Source: Zunongwangia sp. HGR-M22
GTDB taxonomy: Bacteria; Bacteroidota; Bacteroidia; Flavobacteriales; Flavobacteriaceae
DNA length: 64,000 nt
Direction: 5' to 3'
Assembly (NCBI RefSeq): GCF_027594425.1
Contig: NZ_CP115159.1
Location: 3,557,001-3,621,000, forward strand
Shown here: positions 1 through 7,395 of the stretch, one piece after another
Layout: each line of letters opens with the position of its first letter
Numbering within the stretch: position 1 is the stretch's first letter
The notes under the pieces: generated by a model
The model's database searches: none
What the model saw: only the letters and a program-made list of their open reading frames with translations
Told to the model about the DNA's origin: nothing
Translations under genes and position numbers: made by a program

Positions 1-2
1 GA

Positions 3-989
3 AATGAAGCTGAAAATCTACCCGATTTACTTGAAAGCCTAGCTATACTGAATTACCCTTTTAAGCTTTTTGAAATTCTTTTGATCAATGATGAATCTGA
101 AGACGATTCAGAAAAAATTATTGCCGAATTTATCGAAACTCAACCTCAGCTTAACCTGAAAGTTTTACAGAACCATCGCATTTCGAATTCCCCGAAGAAA
201 GATGCCATAAAAACTGCAATTGAAATGGCACAATTAGAATATATTCTCACCACCGATGCCGATTGTAAAATACCGCAAAACTGGCTACAAAGTTTTAATA
301 CTGAAATTTTAGAAAATAACTCGGTAATGATTGCTGCACCGGTAAAGATTGAGATTACCGACAAAAAATTCGTGACTTCTTTTGAAGCGCTAGATTTTTT
401 AAGCTTACAGATTACGGGAGCTGGAGCGTTTGGAATCAAAAAAGCTTTTATGGCAAACGGGGCTAATCTTTGTTATAAAAAAGAATCATTTGTTAAGCAA
501 AATGGATTTGAAGGAAACTCTGAAATTGCCAGCGGAGATGATGTGTTTTTACTGCAAAAATTTATTCAGCAGCAATTAAAAGTGACTTTCTTAAAAGACC
601 AAAATGCGATTGTAAAAACCAAACCACAATCGAGTTTTAAGCGACTGGTACAGCAACGTATTCGGTGGGCTTCAAAAACCTCAGCGTACACCAGCAATTT
701 CGCCAAACTAACGGGACTAATCGTTTTTAATATGAACATTGCTTTCAGTTTGAGCCTGCTTTTCGGTATTTTCAAATTATTCCCCTTTCCTTATTTTATG
801 ATCTTATTTTTAGTGAAATTTAACCTGGATTTTGTGTTGCTTTATCGCGGAACGATTCTCTTTAAAAATGAATCACTAATGAGAAAATATCTAATTAGCA
901 GTGTGCTATATCCATTCTTCTCGGTTTATGTTGCCATTCTTTCGCTATTTGGAGGTTACAACTGGAAAGGAAGAAGGTTTAAGAGATGA
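3..989 (+). CDS. Family 2 glycosyltransferase, 5' truncated by window edge
   Basis: The frame is open to the left edge, so the start lies outside the window; the first visible residues (NEAENLPDLLESL) are the conserved N-terminal GT2 stretch just after the first beta strand. A DDES-like turn is followed by TTDADC, the DxD-type metal and nucleotide-sugar site, and then QQRIRW, the QxxRW motif of processive or membrane-anchored GT2 enzymes. Two or three hydrophobic segments at the C-terminus suggest membrane anchoring with the catalytic domain in the cytoplasm. It probably transfers a sugar during envelope polysaccharide or glycolipid synthesis; the acceptor cannot be told. A TTG around 81 is in frame but would cut off the conserved beginning, so I do not take it as the start. 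Confidence 0.88.
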   Translation, partial: NEAENLPDLLESLAILNYPFKLFEILLINDESEDDSEKIIAEFIETQPQLNLKVLQNHRISNSPKKDAIKTAIEMAQLEYILTTDADCKIPQNWLQSFNTEILENNSVMIAAPVKIEITDKKFVTSFEALDFLSLQITGAGAFGIKKAFMANGANLCYKKESFVKQNGFEGNSEIASGDDVFLLQKFIQQQLKVTFLKDQNAIVKTKPQSSFKRLVQQRIRWASKTSAYTSNFAKLTGLIVFNMNIAFSLSLLFGIFKLFPFPYFMILFLVKFNLDFVLLYRGTILFKNESLMRKYLISSVLYPFFSVYVAILSLFGGYNWKGRRFKR

Positions 990-998
990 ATTCAATTG

Positions 999-1182
999 AC
1001 AAAATTCAATAAACAATTAGCAGACAGCCTTAAGCTTTCAGCAATTAAAAAATTCTCTACTTTTGGTCAACGTGATAAAAAATGTCATTTGGAGCAAAAC
1101 ACTATGAAGCCGAGAAACCTTATTCACATAGAAGTGGGCAGTTGACAGTTTACAGTTTACAAAATTCAGTAGACAATTAGCA
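999..1182 (+). repeat. Pair of imperfect 24-bp direct repeats
   Basis: Positions 999-1022 and 1159-1182 share the pattern ACAAAATTCA(A/G)TA(A/G)ACAATTAGCA, differing at two bases and lying 160 bp apart. Both are in the spacer after the glycosyltransferase gene. Function unknown. Confidence 0.6.
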
Positions 1183-1251
1183 ATTTGCACTAGAGATCAT
1201 TTAGACTGAAGCACAGCGGGATGGAGAAATTTTATTCAATTTAAACCTTTT

Positions 1252-1300
1252 GTCTCTTGTCTCTTGTCTCTTGTCTCTTGTCTCTTGTCTCTTGTCTCTT
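1252..1300 (+). repeat. Seven perfect GTCTCTT tandem copies
   Basis: Counted base by base, the unit GTCTCTT repeats seven times without a mismatch and ends 38 bp before the ATG of the YciI-like gene. It contains no spacers, so it is a simple sequence repeat and not a CRISPR. Each unit boundary recreates TTG, the core of a Bacteroidota -33 element. Confidence 0.95.
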
Positions 1301-1338
1301 AATCTAATTTCTATTCCTTATATTTAAAAAAACAAACT

Positions 1339-1617
1339 ATGAATTATTATATCCTAACTTATCACCTGGTAGACTCTTATTTGGAAGAACGAGGGAAATA
1401 CCGTGAAGAACATCTAGCAATGGCCAAAAAAGGCGAAGCAAACGGAGAAATCGTAATGGCTGGAGCATTGGACGAGCCCGCTGATAAAGCGATTTTTATT
1501 TTTAAATCTGAATCTGAATCGGCTGCAACGAATTTTGCTGAAAATGATCCTTACTTCAAAAACGGACTCATAAAAGAATATTCTGTTAGAAAATGGAATG
1601 TTGTAATTGGCAATTAA
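1339..1617 (+). CDS. YciI-like domain protein
   Basis: A 92-residue cytoplasmic protein with the alpha-beta barrel pattern of the YCII family: an N-terminal strand (YYILTYH), the R-x5-H segment (RGKYREEHLAMA), a GEIVMAGAL strand and the NDPYFKNGLI stretch that carries the conserved Asp-Pro. The length matches the family (about 90-100 aa). The biochemical role of most members is unknown; some are fused to other enzymes or act in small-molecule metabolism. No operon partner upstream; the next gene starts 17 bp downstream on the same strand and may be co-transcribed. A seven-copy tandem repeat ends 38 bp upstream of its start. Confidence 0.85.
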   Translation: MNYYILTYHLVDSYLEERGKYREEHLAMAKKGEANGEIVMAGALDEPADKAIFIFKSESESAATNFAENDPYFKNGLIKEYSVRKWNVVIGN

Positions 1618-1634
1618 AATTTATATACACAGAA

Positions 1635-2165
1635 ATGACATTTAGAAAGATATTATCAGTTTCAGTAATTGCATCAACGCTTTTTATTTCTTGTAAAGAT
1701 AATAGCAATAAAGATAGCTATGAGCAACCAGAAAAACCTAAACAAGAGGTTGTAGAAAGCGAAAAAAAGCAGGAAACTAAAATAGATTCGGCTACGCCTA
1801 CAAATAAATCAGAAAGCAATAACGAGCAGCTTCAATATATTTGCTACACTTCTGATAATGATAAAAACAAAAGAATTTGGATAGAACTCGGTGAAGATGG
1901 GAAAGCCAATAAAGTTAAGTACGAGGGACAGAAAGAAACTATCGACTTAAAATATACCAAAGAAGAATATTCTGAAGGTGGCGCTCATCCTACAATTACC
2001 AAATATTATGATGAGATCTATAAGGGTGAAGTAAACGGTACTTATACGCTCATACATTCTGGCGTTTGGGACTATGTGACTTATACTCGAGGTAGAGATG
2101 GGAAAGAGTTTAATTACACTATAGATCACGAGAAAGATCCTTACGGTAACAGACCTTGCTTTTAG
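1635..2165 (+). CDS. Putative lipoprotein, unknown function
   Basis: A 176-residue protein with a signal peptide and lipobox LFISC around residue 18, followed by a charged linker rich in Lys, Glu and Asn. The rest (YICYTSDNDKNKRIWIELGEDGK... YEEIYKGEVNGTY-like pattern) is a beta-rich domain I cannot name. I start at the ATG at 1635 because this places the lipoprotein signal at the N-terminus; the in-frame ATG at 1593 would put 14 odd residues in front of it and overlap the previous gene. Probably anchored in the envelope. Confidence 0.75.
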   Translation: MTFRKILSVSVIASTLFISCKDNSNKDSYEQPEKPKQEVVESEKKQETKIDSATPTNKSESNNEQLQYICYTSDNDKNKRIWIELGEDGKANKVKYEGQKETIDLKYTKEEYSEGGAHPTITKYYDEIYKGEVNGTYTLIHSGVWDYVTYTRGRDGKEFNYTIDHEKDPYGNRPCF

Positions 2166-2184
2166 TTCTTATCTAGAATAAGAA
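2166..2184 (+). terminator. Small A/T-rich hairpin after lipoprotein gene
   Basis: TTCTTAT and ATAAGAA flank a CTAGA loop immediately after the stop codon. The stem is weak and no strong T-run follows, so terminator function is uncertain. Confidence 0.3.
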
Positions 2185-2208
2185 ATGCTGAATAATTGAT
2201 TTTTAAAT

Positions 2209-2685
2209 TTATTCCGCTTTTATCACTACTGGCATTTTGAAAGCGGTAGACACCGGGATACCGCGTTTACTGGCGGGATAGATTTTAGGTAAAGAATCGA
2301 TACTTTCTCGTAACCAACTTTCTATTTTTGGTAATTGATTGGTTACTGTGCTATCGATTACTGAAATAGAATCTATTTCTGGTTTTCCTTTTTTGGTAAC
2401 TTCAAGATAAATAAAAATAGTATCATCGATACTTTTACTTACTATGGGCTGCTGTTTTTCTAAATATGCATAGATATTTTCTGCAACTTTGGTTTCAAAA
2501 CATCGCTTAGCGGCAGCAAGCTCGGTTTCTTGTTGGCAATTTTCAAAGGCCGGATATTCATCGACTTCTTTCCAATTAAGGGCTCTGGATTCCTGCTCTA
2601 AAACCTCTTCAGAAGAGATTTTCTTAGTCTCAAAATTGCAGGAAATAATTAATAATACTAAAACTGGAAGTAATCTTATTTTCAT
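2209..2685 (-). CDS. Lipoprotein resembling the C-terminal domain of the neighbouring BlaR1-like protease
   Basis: A 158-residue protein with signal peptide and lipobox LIISC. The mature part (YPAFENC... ELAAAKRCFETK...) follows the same layout as the tail of the M56 protease encoded at 4031 (VPIFPGCE... EERKACMAEK...), including two spaced Cys and a final hydrophobic PVVIK/PIVFQ strand; this tail is a TonB C-terminal-like fold in many Bacteroidota. I use the ATG at 2685, the start that gives a compact lipoprotein signal; an in-frame start at 2709 adds eight residues. It is the last gene of a minus-strand series after blaI, M56 and the TPR gene, 69 bp after the TPR gene. Function unknown; a partner or decoy of the protease is possible. 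Confidence 0.75.
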   Translation of the reverse strand: MKIRLLPVLVLLIISCNFETKKISSEEVLEQESRALNWKEVDEYPAFENCQQETELAAAKRCFETKVAENIYAYLEKQQPIVSKSIDDTIFIYLEVTKKGKPEIDSISVIDSTVTNQLPKIESWLRESIDSLPKIYPASKRGIPVSTAFKMPVVIKAE

Positions 2686-2754
2686 CAAATCTTCGGCTTG
2701 TAACTTCAAAAATAATCAAATTGCGCTTAACCCCAAGATTAGATGAATTTTATG

Positions 2755-3990
2755 CTAATTTTCCTGCGTCGCCAGATCGGTAGATTTAGCCTCTACTTCA
2801 GCTAAAGAATCTTTTGTTTCGGCTTTCTCTATTTTTTCAGCTAACATGTGCTTTTTTTCCTTTAAATCGCTAATTCTATTTTTAGTTAAATACAGCATAT
2901 CTTTCGCGAGATAGTTAGGATCATCTCCATAATATTTATTCCAAAACGCCTGATAATAATTTATTTTGGTATCCAGATCTTTAAAATAATTATCGGCAGC
3001 AACTGCGCGCTCATACATTGCCCTAATATGGTCTGGATTTTCTTTTAATGTTTTCTGAAACCAATCAAAAGCTTTCTTGTGTTCTTCTAAATTTTTATAG
3101 GTTAAGGCTAAACTAAAATACTCGGCTTCCATTGGCTGGTCTTTAATTTTAATTGCCATAAGAAGATGTAATTCTGAATTTTGAAAATCCCCGGTTTGCG
3201 CATATATTTTCCCTAATAGATAGTGTGTACTAGAATTTCCCGGTTCATACAATAAAGCCTGCTTATAATTTTCAATAGCTTTTTCGAAATTACCGTCTTT
3301 ATAATACGCATAGGCCAGCTTTGAATGAATAAATTCACTCCCCTGCCCCAATGCTATAATCTTTTCGTAATGCGGTATAGCCTGATAAAATACCGCCATT
3401 ACAGAATAGGTTTGCCCTATGATAGAATGTAAAGAAACGTTGTTTTCATTTTTTTCCAATCCAATTGTTGCAAAAGCGATAGCTTCTTGATATTCCTTAT
3501 TTTTAAGTCGATCTTTGGATAACTTGTAAAGCGCATTTTGGTGGTATTTATCAAGTTCTTGTGTTTTTGAGAAGTATACCATAGCAATGCTATCATTTTC
3601 CATTCTCTCGTTAGCTAATCCCCGCGAATAATAAAATTGTGCATTTTTGGGAAAGCGGCTGTTTAACTTAGCAAAAAGACTATCCGCTCTTTCTAACGAT
3701 CCTAAATTCAGTAGCGTTTCGCCATAATTTAAAGCAGTTAAAACACGAGTGGAATCTTTATTTAAAATCTTCTGATAAGTTTCTAAAGCCTCAATATCAT
3801 TATTATTTGCTTTGTAGTATTTAGCCAAATCTGCCAGTATTCTTACGGAAGAAGTATCTTCTTTTTGCATTAAAGTAATAGCCTCCTCGTATTGACCAAC
3901 AGCGTATAAACTATCGGCAATTTTGGTAGTAGATTGAGAAAAACCGGATGCATTAATAATACTGAAAAATAAAATCAGGAATTTTTTCAT
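2755..3990 (-). CDS. Periplasmic TPR-repeat protein
   Basis: A 411-residue protein with an N-terminal signal peptide (ending near SGFSQS) followed by about eight to nine tetratricopeptide repeats from residue 20 to 340 (for example VGQYEEAITL, GSLERADSLF, DGNFEKAIENYKQALLYEPG, EHKKAFDWFQKTLKENPD). The C-terminal 60 residues are Lys/Glu-rich and probably helical. TPR arrays serve as protein-binding scaffolds. The gene starts 40 bp after the end of the M56 protease gene on the same strand, so it is likely part of that operon and may hold or present a substrate or partner of the protease in the periplasm. Confidence 0.88.
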   Translation of the reverse strand: MKKFLILFFSIINASGFSQSTTKIADSLYAVGQYEEAITLMQKEDTSSVRILADLAKYYKANNNDIEALETYQKILNKDSTRVLTALNYGETLLNLGSLERADSLFAKLNSRFPKNAQFYYSRGLANERMENDSIAMVYFSKTQELDKYHQNALYKLSKDRLKNKEYQEAIAFATIGLEKNENNVSLHSIIGQTYSVMAVFYQAIPHYEKIIALGQGSEFIHSKLAYAYYKDGNFEKAIENYKQALLYEPGNSSTHYLLGKIYAQTGDFQNSELHLLMAIKIKDQPMEAEYFSLALTYKNLEEHKKAFDWFQKTLKENPDHIRAMYERAVAADNYFKDLDTKINYYQAFWNKYYGDDPNYLAKDMLYLTKNRISDLKEKKHMLAEKIEKAETKDSLAEVEAKSTDLATQEN

Positions 3991-4030
3991 AACTTGAATT
4001 TAGAAAGAAGTATTTCCAAAAAATTAATTA

Positions 4031-5491
4031 CTAATTCTGAAAAACTATTGGTAAAGAATACATTACCGATGTCGCAACACCTCTTTGTTTTCCTGGTTTC
4101 ATTTGAGGTAAAGTTTTTATCACTCTTTTGGCTTCTTCTTCTAATAATGCGTGTGGTGCCCTGGTTTTTACATTTTGAATTTTTCCGTTTTCGTCTATTC
4201 TAAACTGAGTAATTACTCTAAGCACTTCGCCTTCTTTAGTTAAGCTTTTCCACAGCTCTGTATTAAATTCATCCACTATCATTTGCTGAATTTTTTCAGC
4301 CATACAAGCTTTTCGCTCTTCATTGGTTCTTAAACCTTCGCAACCTGGAAAGATAGGGACTTCTTCGATCACACTAAATGGAATATCTACATCATCGCTT
4401 GCCGGCTTACCTTTTAAGTTTTGAATTTCATTTTTGGTTAAAATATCTTCCAGATTTTGGTCATTTTCCATTTTTGCTTCTACCTCATTTAAAGCACTAA
4501 TTAAGGCTTCTTTTTCTTCTGAAGATAAGTTATCTCTAGTTTCTATACTGTTAATAATCTGGCTAAAACTTTCCGTTGGACTTTCTTTTTTCATGCTTGC
4601 TCCTCCATCTGAGCATGAAACGTAAATAAGCATCATCGCTAATACTGGTACCACCAGTAAAAACTTAAATTTTGCAATTGCTTTTGATTTGTTTTTTTGT
4701 AACATAACTATTCGTTTTTTGATTAATGAATGATTAAAAAATTGATTGGTAAATGATAGATTTTGAGTTTCGAAAGCGCTATTGAGCAACTGATTAAAAT
4801 AATGCTTTTTAGAGGTTTGTTTTAGAACCTGCTCATCGGCGATAAACTCATGTAATAAAGCTATTCTGTTCTGAAAAACATATACCAAAGGATTAAACCA
4901 TAATAGTACTTTTAGTATTTCGAACAATAACAGATCGAAACTGTGTTTTTGCGATACATGAATAAGCTCGTGTGCTAAAATCTGTTCGCGTTCTTCAGCT
5001 GAAATTTCGCTTCCTAAAAAAACAGTTTTCAGAAAGGTAAACGCCATTTTGGAATTAGGAATTTCAATAATTCTAAAGTCCTTTTTCTCTTCAGCTTTAT
5101 ACTTAAACAGCTTTCCTAATACGCTCCATCTCTTAAAGAAAAGGAGCAAACTAATTAAAGATCCTAAGCCATATAATACCAACCACCAATTTATTGCTAT
5201 TTCCCTTTCAGATTTAATATGTACCGTAGGTAATTGTTCAACTTGCGGCTGGTTACCTCCTATAAATACCTCGGGTAATTTGATCGTATTATTAATTGCC
5301 GTAACGGTAGATGCAGGTAAAACTTCAGAAAATATACTAAAGCTAGCAAAAGGAAGCGCTAATGATAACACGGGGGTTAACAACAAATACCAACGGTTTG
5401 CCGTAAAAAAGGTTTCCTTTTTCAGAAACAATTCATACACCAGCAAAAATGCCAATTGAAATAATATTATTTGTAGTAAATATCTAAGCAT
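4031..5491 (-). CDS. BlaR1-like M56 membrane metalloprotease with TonB-like C-terminal domain
   Basis: A 486-residue protein. Hydrophobic segments near residues 3-22, 35-55 and 100-120 precede a cytosolic zinc protease domain with HELIH at about 175-179 and the third ligand in the downstream HEFIADE. A further membrane segment (about 270-290) leads to a periplasmic tail with VPIFPGCE and a TonB C-terminal-like domain. In BlaR1/MecR1 systems this protease responds to an outside signal and inactivates the BlaI repressor. Here the outer part is not a penicillin-binding sensor, so the signal is unknown. The ATG at 5491 lies 2 bp after the blaI stop; a GTG at 5494 overlapping the stop is an alternative. 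Co-translation with blaI is likely. Confidence 0.9.
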   Translation of the reverse strand: MLRYLLQIILFQLAFLLVYELFLKKETFFTANRWYLLLTPVLSLALPFASFSIFSEVLPASTVTAINNTIKLPEVFIGGNQPQVEQLPTVHIKSEREIAINWWLVLYGLGSLISLLLFFKRWSVLGKLFKYKAEEKKDFRIIEIPNSKMAFTFLKTVFLGSEISAEEREQILAHELIHVSQKHSFDLLLFEILKVLLWFNPLVYVFQNRIALLHEFIADEQVLKQTSKKHYFNQLLNSAFETQNLSFTNQFFNHSLIKKRIVMLQKNKSKAIAKFKFLLVVPVLAMMLIYVSCSDGGASMKKESPTESFSQIINSIETRDNLSSEEKEALISALNEVEAKMENDQNLEDILTKNEIQNLKGKPASDDVDIPFSVIEEVPIFPGCEGLRTNEERKACMAEKIQQMIVDEFNTELWKSLTKEGEVLRVITQFRIDENGKIQNVKTRAPHALLEEEAKRVIKTLPQMKPGKQRGVATSVMYSLPIVFQN

Positions 5492-5493
5492 CA

Positions 5494-5853
5494 CTATTCA
5501 TCTTTATTAATTTCTTTTAAAATAGCCTCCAAATCTTTGGTATCCATTTCGTTTTTCTTCATAAAAAAAGAAACCATACTTTTAAAAGAACCATTAAAGT
5601 AATTATTGATGAGCTTGTTCATACTCTGGTCGCTATAAGTCTCTTTCTCTACTATAGGAAAATAGATATATCCCTTCCCCTTTTTTCGATGATCTACAAA
5701 TTCTTTGTTTTCTAATATTCTAACAATTGTAGATACCGTATTATATGCCGGTTTTGGCTCTGGCATTTCTTCGATAATCGTTGCGACATTGGCTTCTTTA
5801 AGTTGCCAAAGAATCTGCATAATCTCTTCTTCTGCTTTTGTTAATTGCTTCAT
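5494..5853 (-). CDS. blaI: BlaI/MecI-family transcriptional repressor
   Basis: A 119-residue winged-helix protein: LTKAEEEIMQILWQL is the typical first helix, followed by the PAYNTVSTIVRILENKEFVDH recognition helix and wing segment and the KKGKGYIYFP hairpin; the C-terminal part would form the dimerisation region. The length matches BlaI/MecI. It would bind palindromic operators and be inactivated by the protease encoded immediately downstream. Two palindromes with AACTAA/TTAGTT arms lie 48-81 bp upstream of the start, suggesting autorepression. I use the ATG at 5853; a GTG one codon earlier is possible. No beta-lactamase gene is adjacent, so a resistance role is not indicated. Confidence 0.9.
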   Translation of the reverse strand: MKQLTKAEEEIMQILWQLKEANVATIIEEMPEPKPAYNTVSTIVRILENKEFVDHRKKGKGYIYFPIVEKETYSDQSMNKLINNYFNGSFKSMVSFFMKKNEMDTKDLEAILKEINKDE

Positions 5854-5900
5854 CACAAATATTTTAATAGGGTCTTTTAGTAATTGATGAAGCTAATATA

Positions 5901-5916
5901 AACTAATCATTTAGTT
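5901..5916. promoter_or_regulatory. Candidate BlaI operator 1
   Basis: AACTAATCATTTAGTT is a perfect inverted repeat with 6-bp arms and a 4-bp centre, 48 bp upstream of the blaI start. A near copy lies two bases away at 5919, as expected for paired BlaI dimer sites. Confidence 0.65.
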
Positions 5917-5918
5917 TT

Positions 5919-5934
5919 AACTAATGTATTAGTT
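5919..5934. promoter_or_regulatory. Candidate BlaI operator 2
   Basis: AACTAATGTATTAGTT is a perfect inverted repeat with 7-bp arms; its centre TGTA matches the ACTAATGTA half seen in known BlaI/MecI operators. Its start is 18 bp from that of operator 1. Confidence 0.7.
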
Positions 5935-6069
5935 GTAAATTTCAATATTTAACATTTTAGATTTTTATTATAAGAATAAAATCCAGAATTAACTTTAATA
6001 GAAAACTAACAGTAATGATTTTAAAATATTCTATATTGAATTGACAAAAATTAGATAGATCCAATTATT

Positions 6070-6858
6070 ATGAAACAGTCTCAGGACCCGAAAAAATTGC
6101 CTTCAGCAATCGAAAATCTTGAAGTATTAAAGAAAAAATTCAGCACTAACAAACCACTTATTTTTTTGGATTTTGATGGTACTTTGGCGCCCATCGTAGA
6201 AAATCACGAAGATGCGGGAATGGATAATGAGACTAAAGAAATTGTAAAGCAACTATCCGAAAACTATGCTATTGCCGTAGTTAGTGGTCGAGGCTTAAGT
6301 GATGTTCGTAATAAAGTGGGCTTACAGGATATTTATTATGCCGGCAGTCACGGATTTGAAATTGCAGGTCCTAAAAATTTTGAAAAGGATAATGAAGAAG
6401 CGCAAAAAATGCTTCCGGTTTTTGACGAAGTTGAAGAAAAACTTCAAGAAAAATTGAGTGTTATTAAAGGCGTTCGATTTGAACGTAAAAAGTTTACTTT
6501 AGCTATTCATTACCGCCAGGTTTCCGAAGAAAAAATTTCAGAATTTCATTCTATCATTGAAAATGTAGTTTCAAATTATTCGAAATTGCATAAAGGTGAC
6601 GGTAAAAAAGTAGTGGAAATAAAACCTAATATCGATTGGCACAAGGGAAAAGCTGTAAATTTTCTTCGGAAAGAATTAAGTACAGCAACCAATCCTTTTT
6701 CTATTTATCTTGGCGATGACACGACAGATGAAGATGCGTTTAAAGAAATGGAAAACGGCTACGGAATTTTAGTGGGAGAGCACGGAAATGATTCTTATGC
6801 CGATTATCGTGTTGAAAACATTACAGAGGTTAAACGCTTTTTAAAAGAGTTACTTTAA
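6070..6858 (+). CDS. otsB: Trehalose-6-phosphate phosphatase
   Basis: A 262-residue HAD-superfamily phosphatase. Motif I is LDFDGTLAP with the nucleophile Asp34 and acid/base Asp36; motif II is the VVSGR segment around residue 75; the cap contains GSHGFEI and the conserved basic patch; motif IV is YLGDDTTDEDAF near residue 215, coordinating magnesium. It dephosphorylates trehalose-6-phosphate to trehalose, the second step of the OtsA/OtsB route, giving an osmoprotectant. No OtsA synthase is in the window, so the partner must lie elsewhere. The DUF456 gene follows 23 bp downstream and is probably co-transcribed. Confidence 0.93.
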   Translation: MKQSQDPKKLPSAIENLEVLKKKFSTNKPLIFLDFDGTLAPIVENHEDAGMDNETKEIVKQLSENYAIAVVSGRGLSDVRNKVGLQDIYYAGSHGFEIAGPKNFEKDNEEAQKMLPVFDEVEEKLQEKLSVIKGVRFERKKFTLAIHYRQVSEEKISEFHSIIENVVSNYSKLHKGDGKKVVEIKPNIDWHKGKAVNFLRKELSTATNPFSIYLGDDTTDEDAFKEMENGYGILVGEHGNDSYADYRVENITEVKRFLKELL

Positions 6859-6881
6859 TAATTTAATAATCATAAAAACTC

Positions 6882-7388
6882 ATGACATTAATCCTTATTA
6901 CTTTAGCAGTGATTTTACTAATTGTAGGAATCGTTGGCAGTGTTTTACCTGTACTTCCCGGTGTACCAATTAGCTGGTTAGGATTATTGGCGTTTTACTT
7001 AATCCCTGGTATAGAAATCGATTATTGGTTTCTTGGGATCACATTAGTTGTTGCCGTTACCATTTATATTCTTGAAATGGTGATACCTGCCATGGGCACT
7101 AAAAAATATGGCGGTAGCAAAGCGGGAATGATAGGTACAACCGTAGGACTAATCGTTGGAATTTTTACGCCAATCCCCTTTGCGATATTAATTGGTCCTT
7201 TTGTAGGTGCATTTATTGGTGAAATCGTAAATAAATCTGATTCAAAAACAGCATTACGTGCTGCTTACGGAAGCTTTATAGGATTTTTAGCTTCTACTTT
7301 TATGGAATTTATGGTTGCTCTTATTTTCTTTGTGCTTTTTCTCTATAAAGGTTGGGGGTATCGCGATTTTCTTTTTGGTAATAGTTAG
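6882..7388 (+). CDS. DUF456 family membrane protein
   Basis: A 168-residue integral membrane protein with about four hydrophobic segments. The N-terminal pattern LIVGIVGSVLPVLPGVPISWLG and the later GTKKYGGSKAGMIGTTVGLIVGIF segment with glycine-rich helices are the signature of DUF456. Members resemble Gly-zipper membrane proteins; their function is unknown. It starts 23 bp after otsB on the same strand, so the two may form a small stress-related operon, but that is only context. Confidence 0.88.
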   Translation: MTLILITLAVILLIVGIVGSVLPVLPGVPISWLGLLAFYLIPGIEIDYWFLGITLVVAVTIYILEMVIPAMGTKKYGGSKAGMIGTTVGLIVGIFTPIPFAILIGPFVGAFIGEIVNKSDSKTALRAAYGSFIGFLASTFMEFMVALIFFVLFLYKGWGYRDFLFGNS

Positions 7389-7395
7389 TTTCAGC

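Larger units (their letters stand above)
990..1338. other. Gene-free spacer with short repeats
   Basis: No coding frame of note. It holds two imperfect 24-bp direct repeats (999-1022 and 1159-1182) and the GTCTCTT array at 1252-1300. A -7-like TATATTTA at 1319-1326 may serve the YciI-like gene downstream. Confidence 0.7.

Noticed and set aside
1252-1300. Possible CRISPR array
   Set aside because: The repeats are 7 bp and directly adjacent without spacers, and no cas gene is present.
4031-5853. Beta-lactam resistance locus (blaI-blaR1)
   Set aside because: There is no adjacent beta-lactamase and the protease has no penicillin-binding sensor domain; the beta-lactamase-fold lipoprotein at 61951 is far away and EstB-like.
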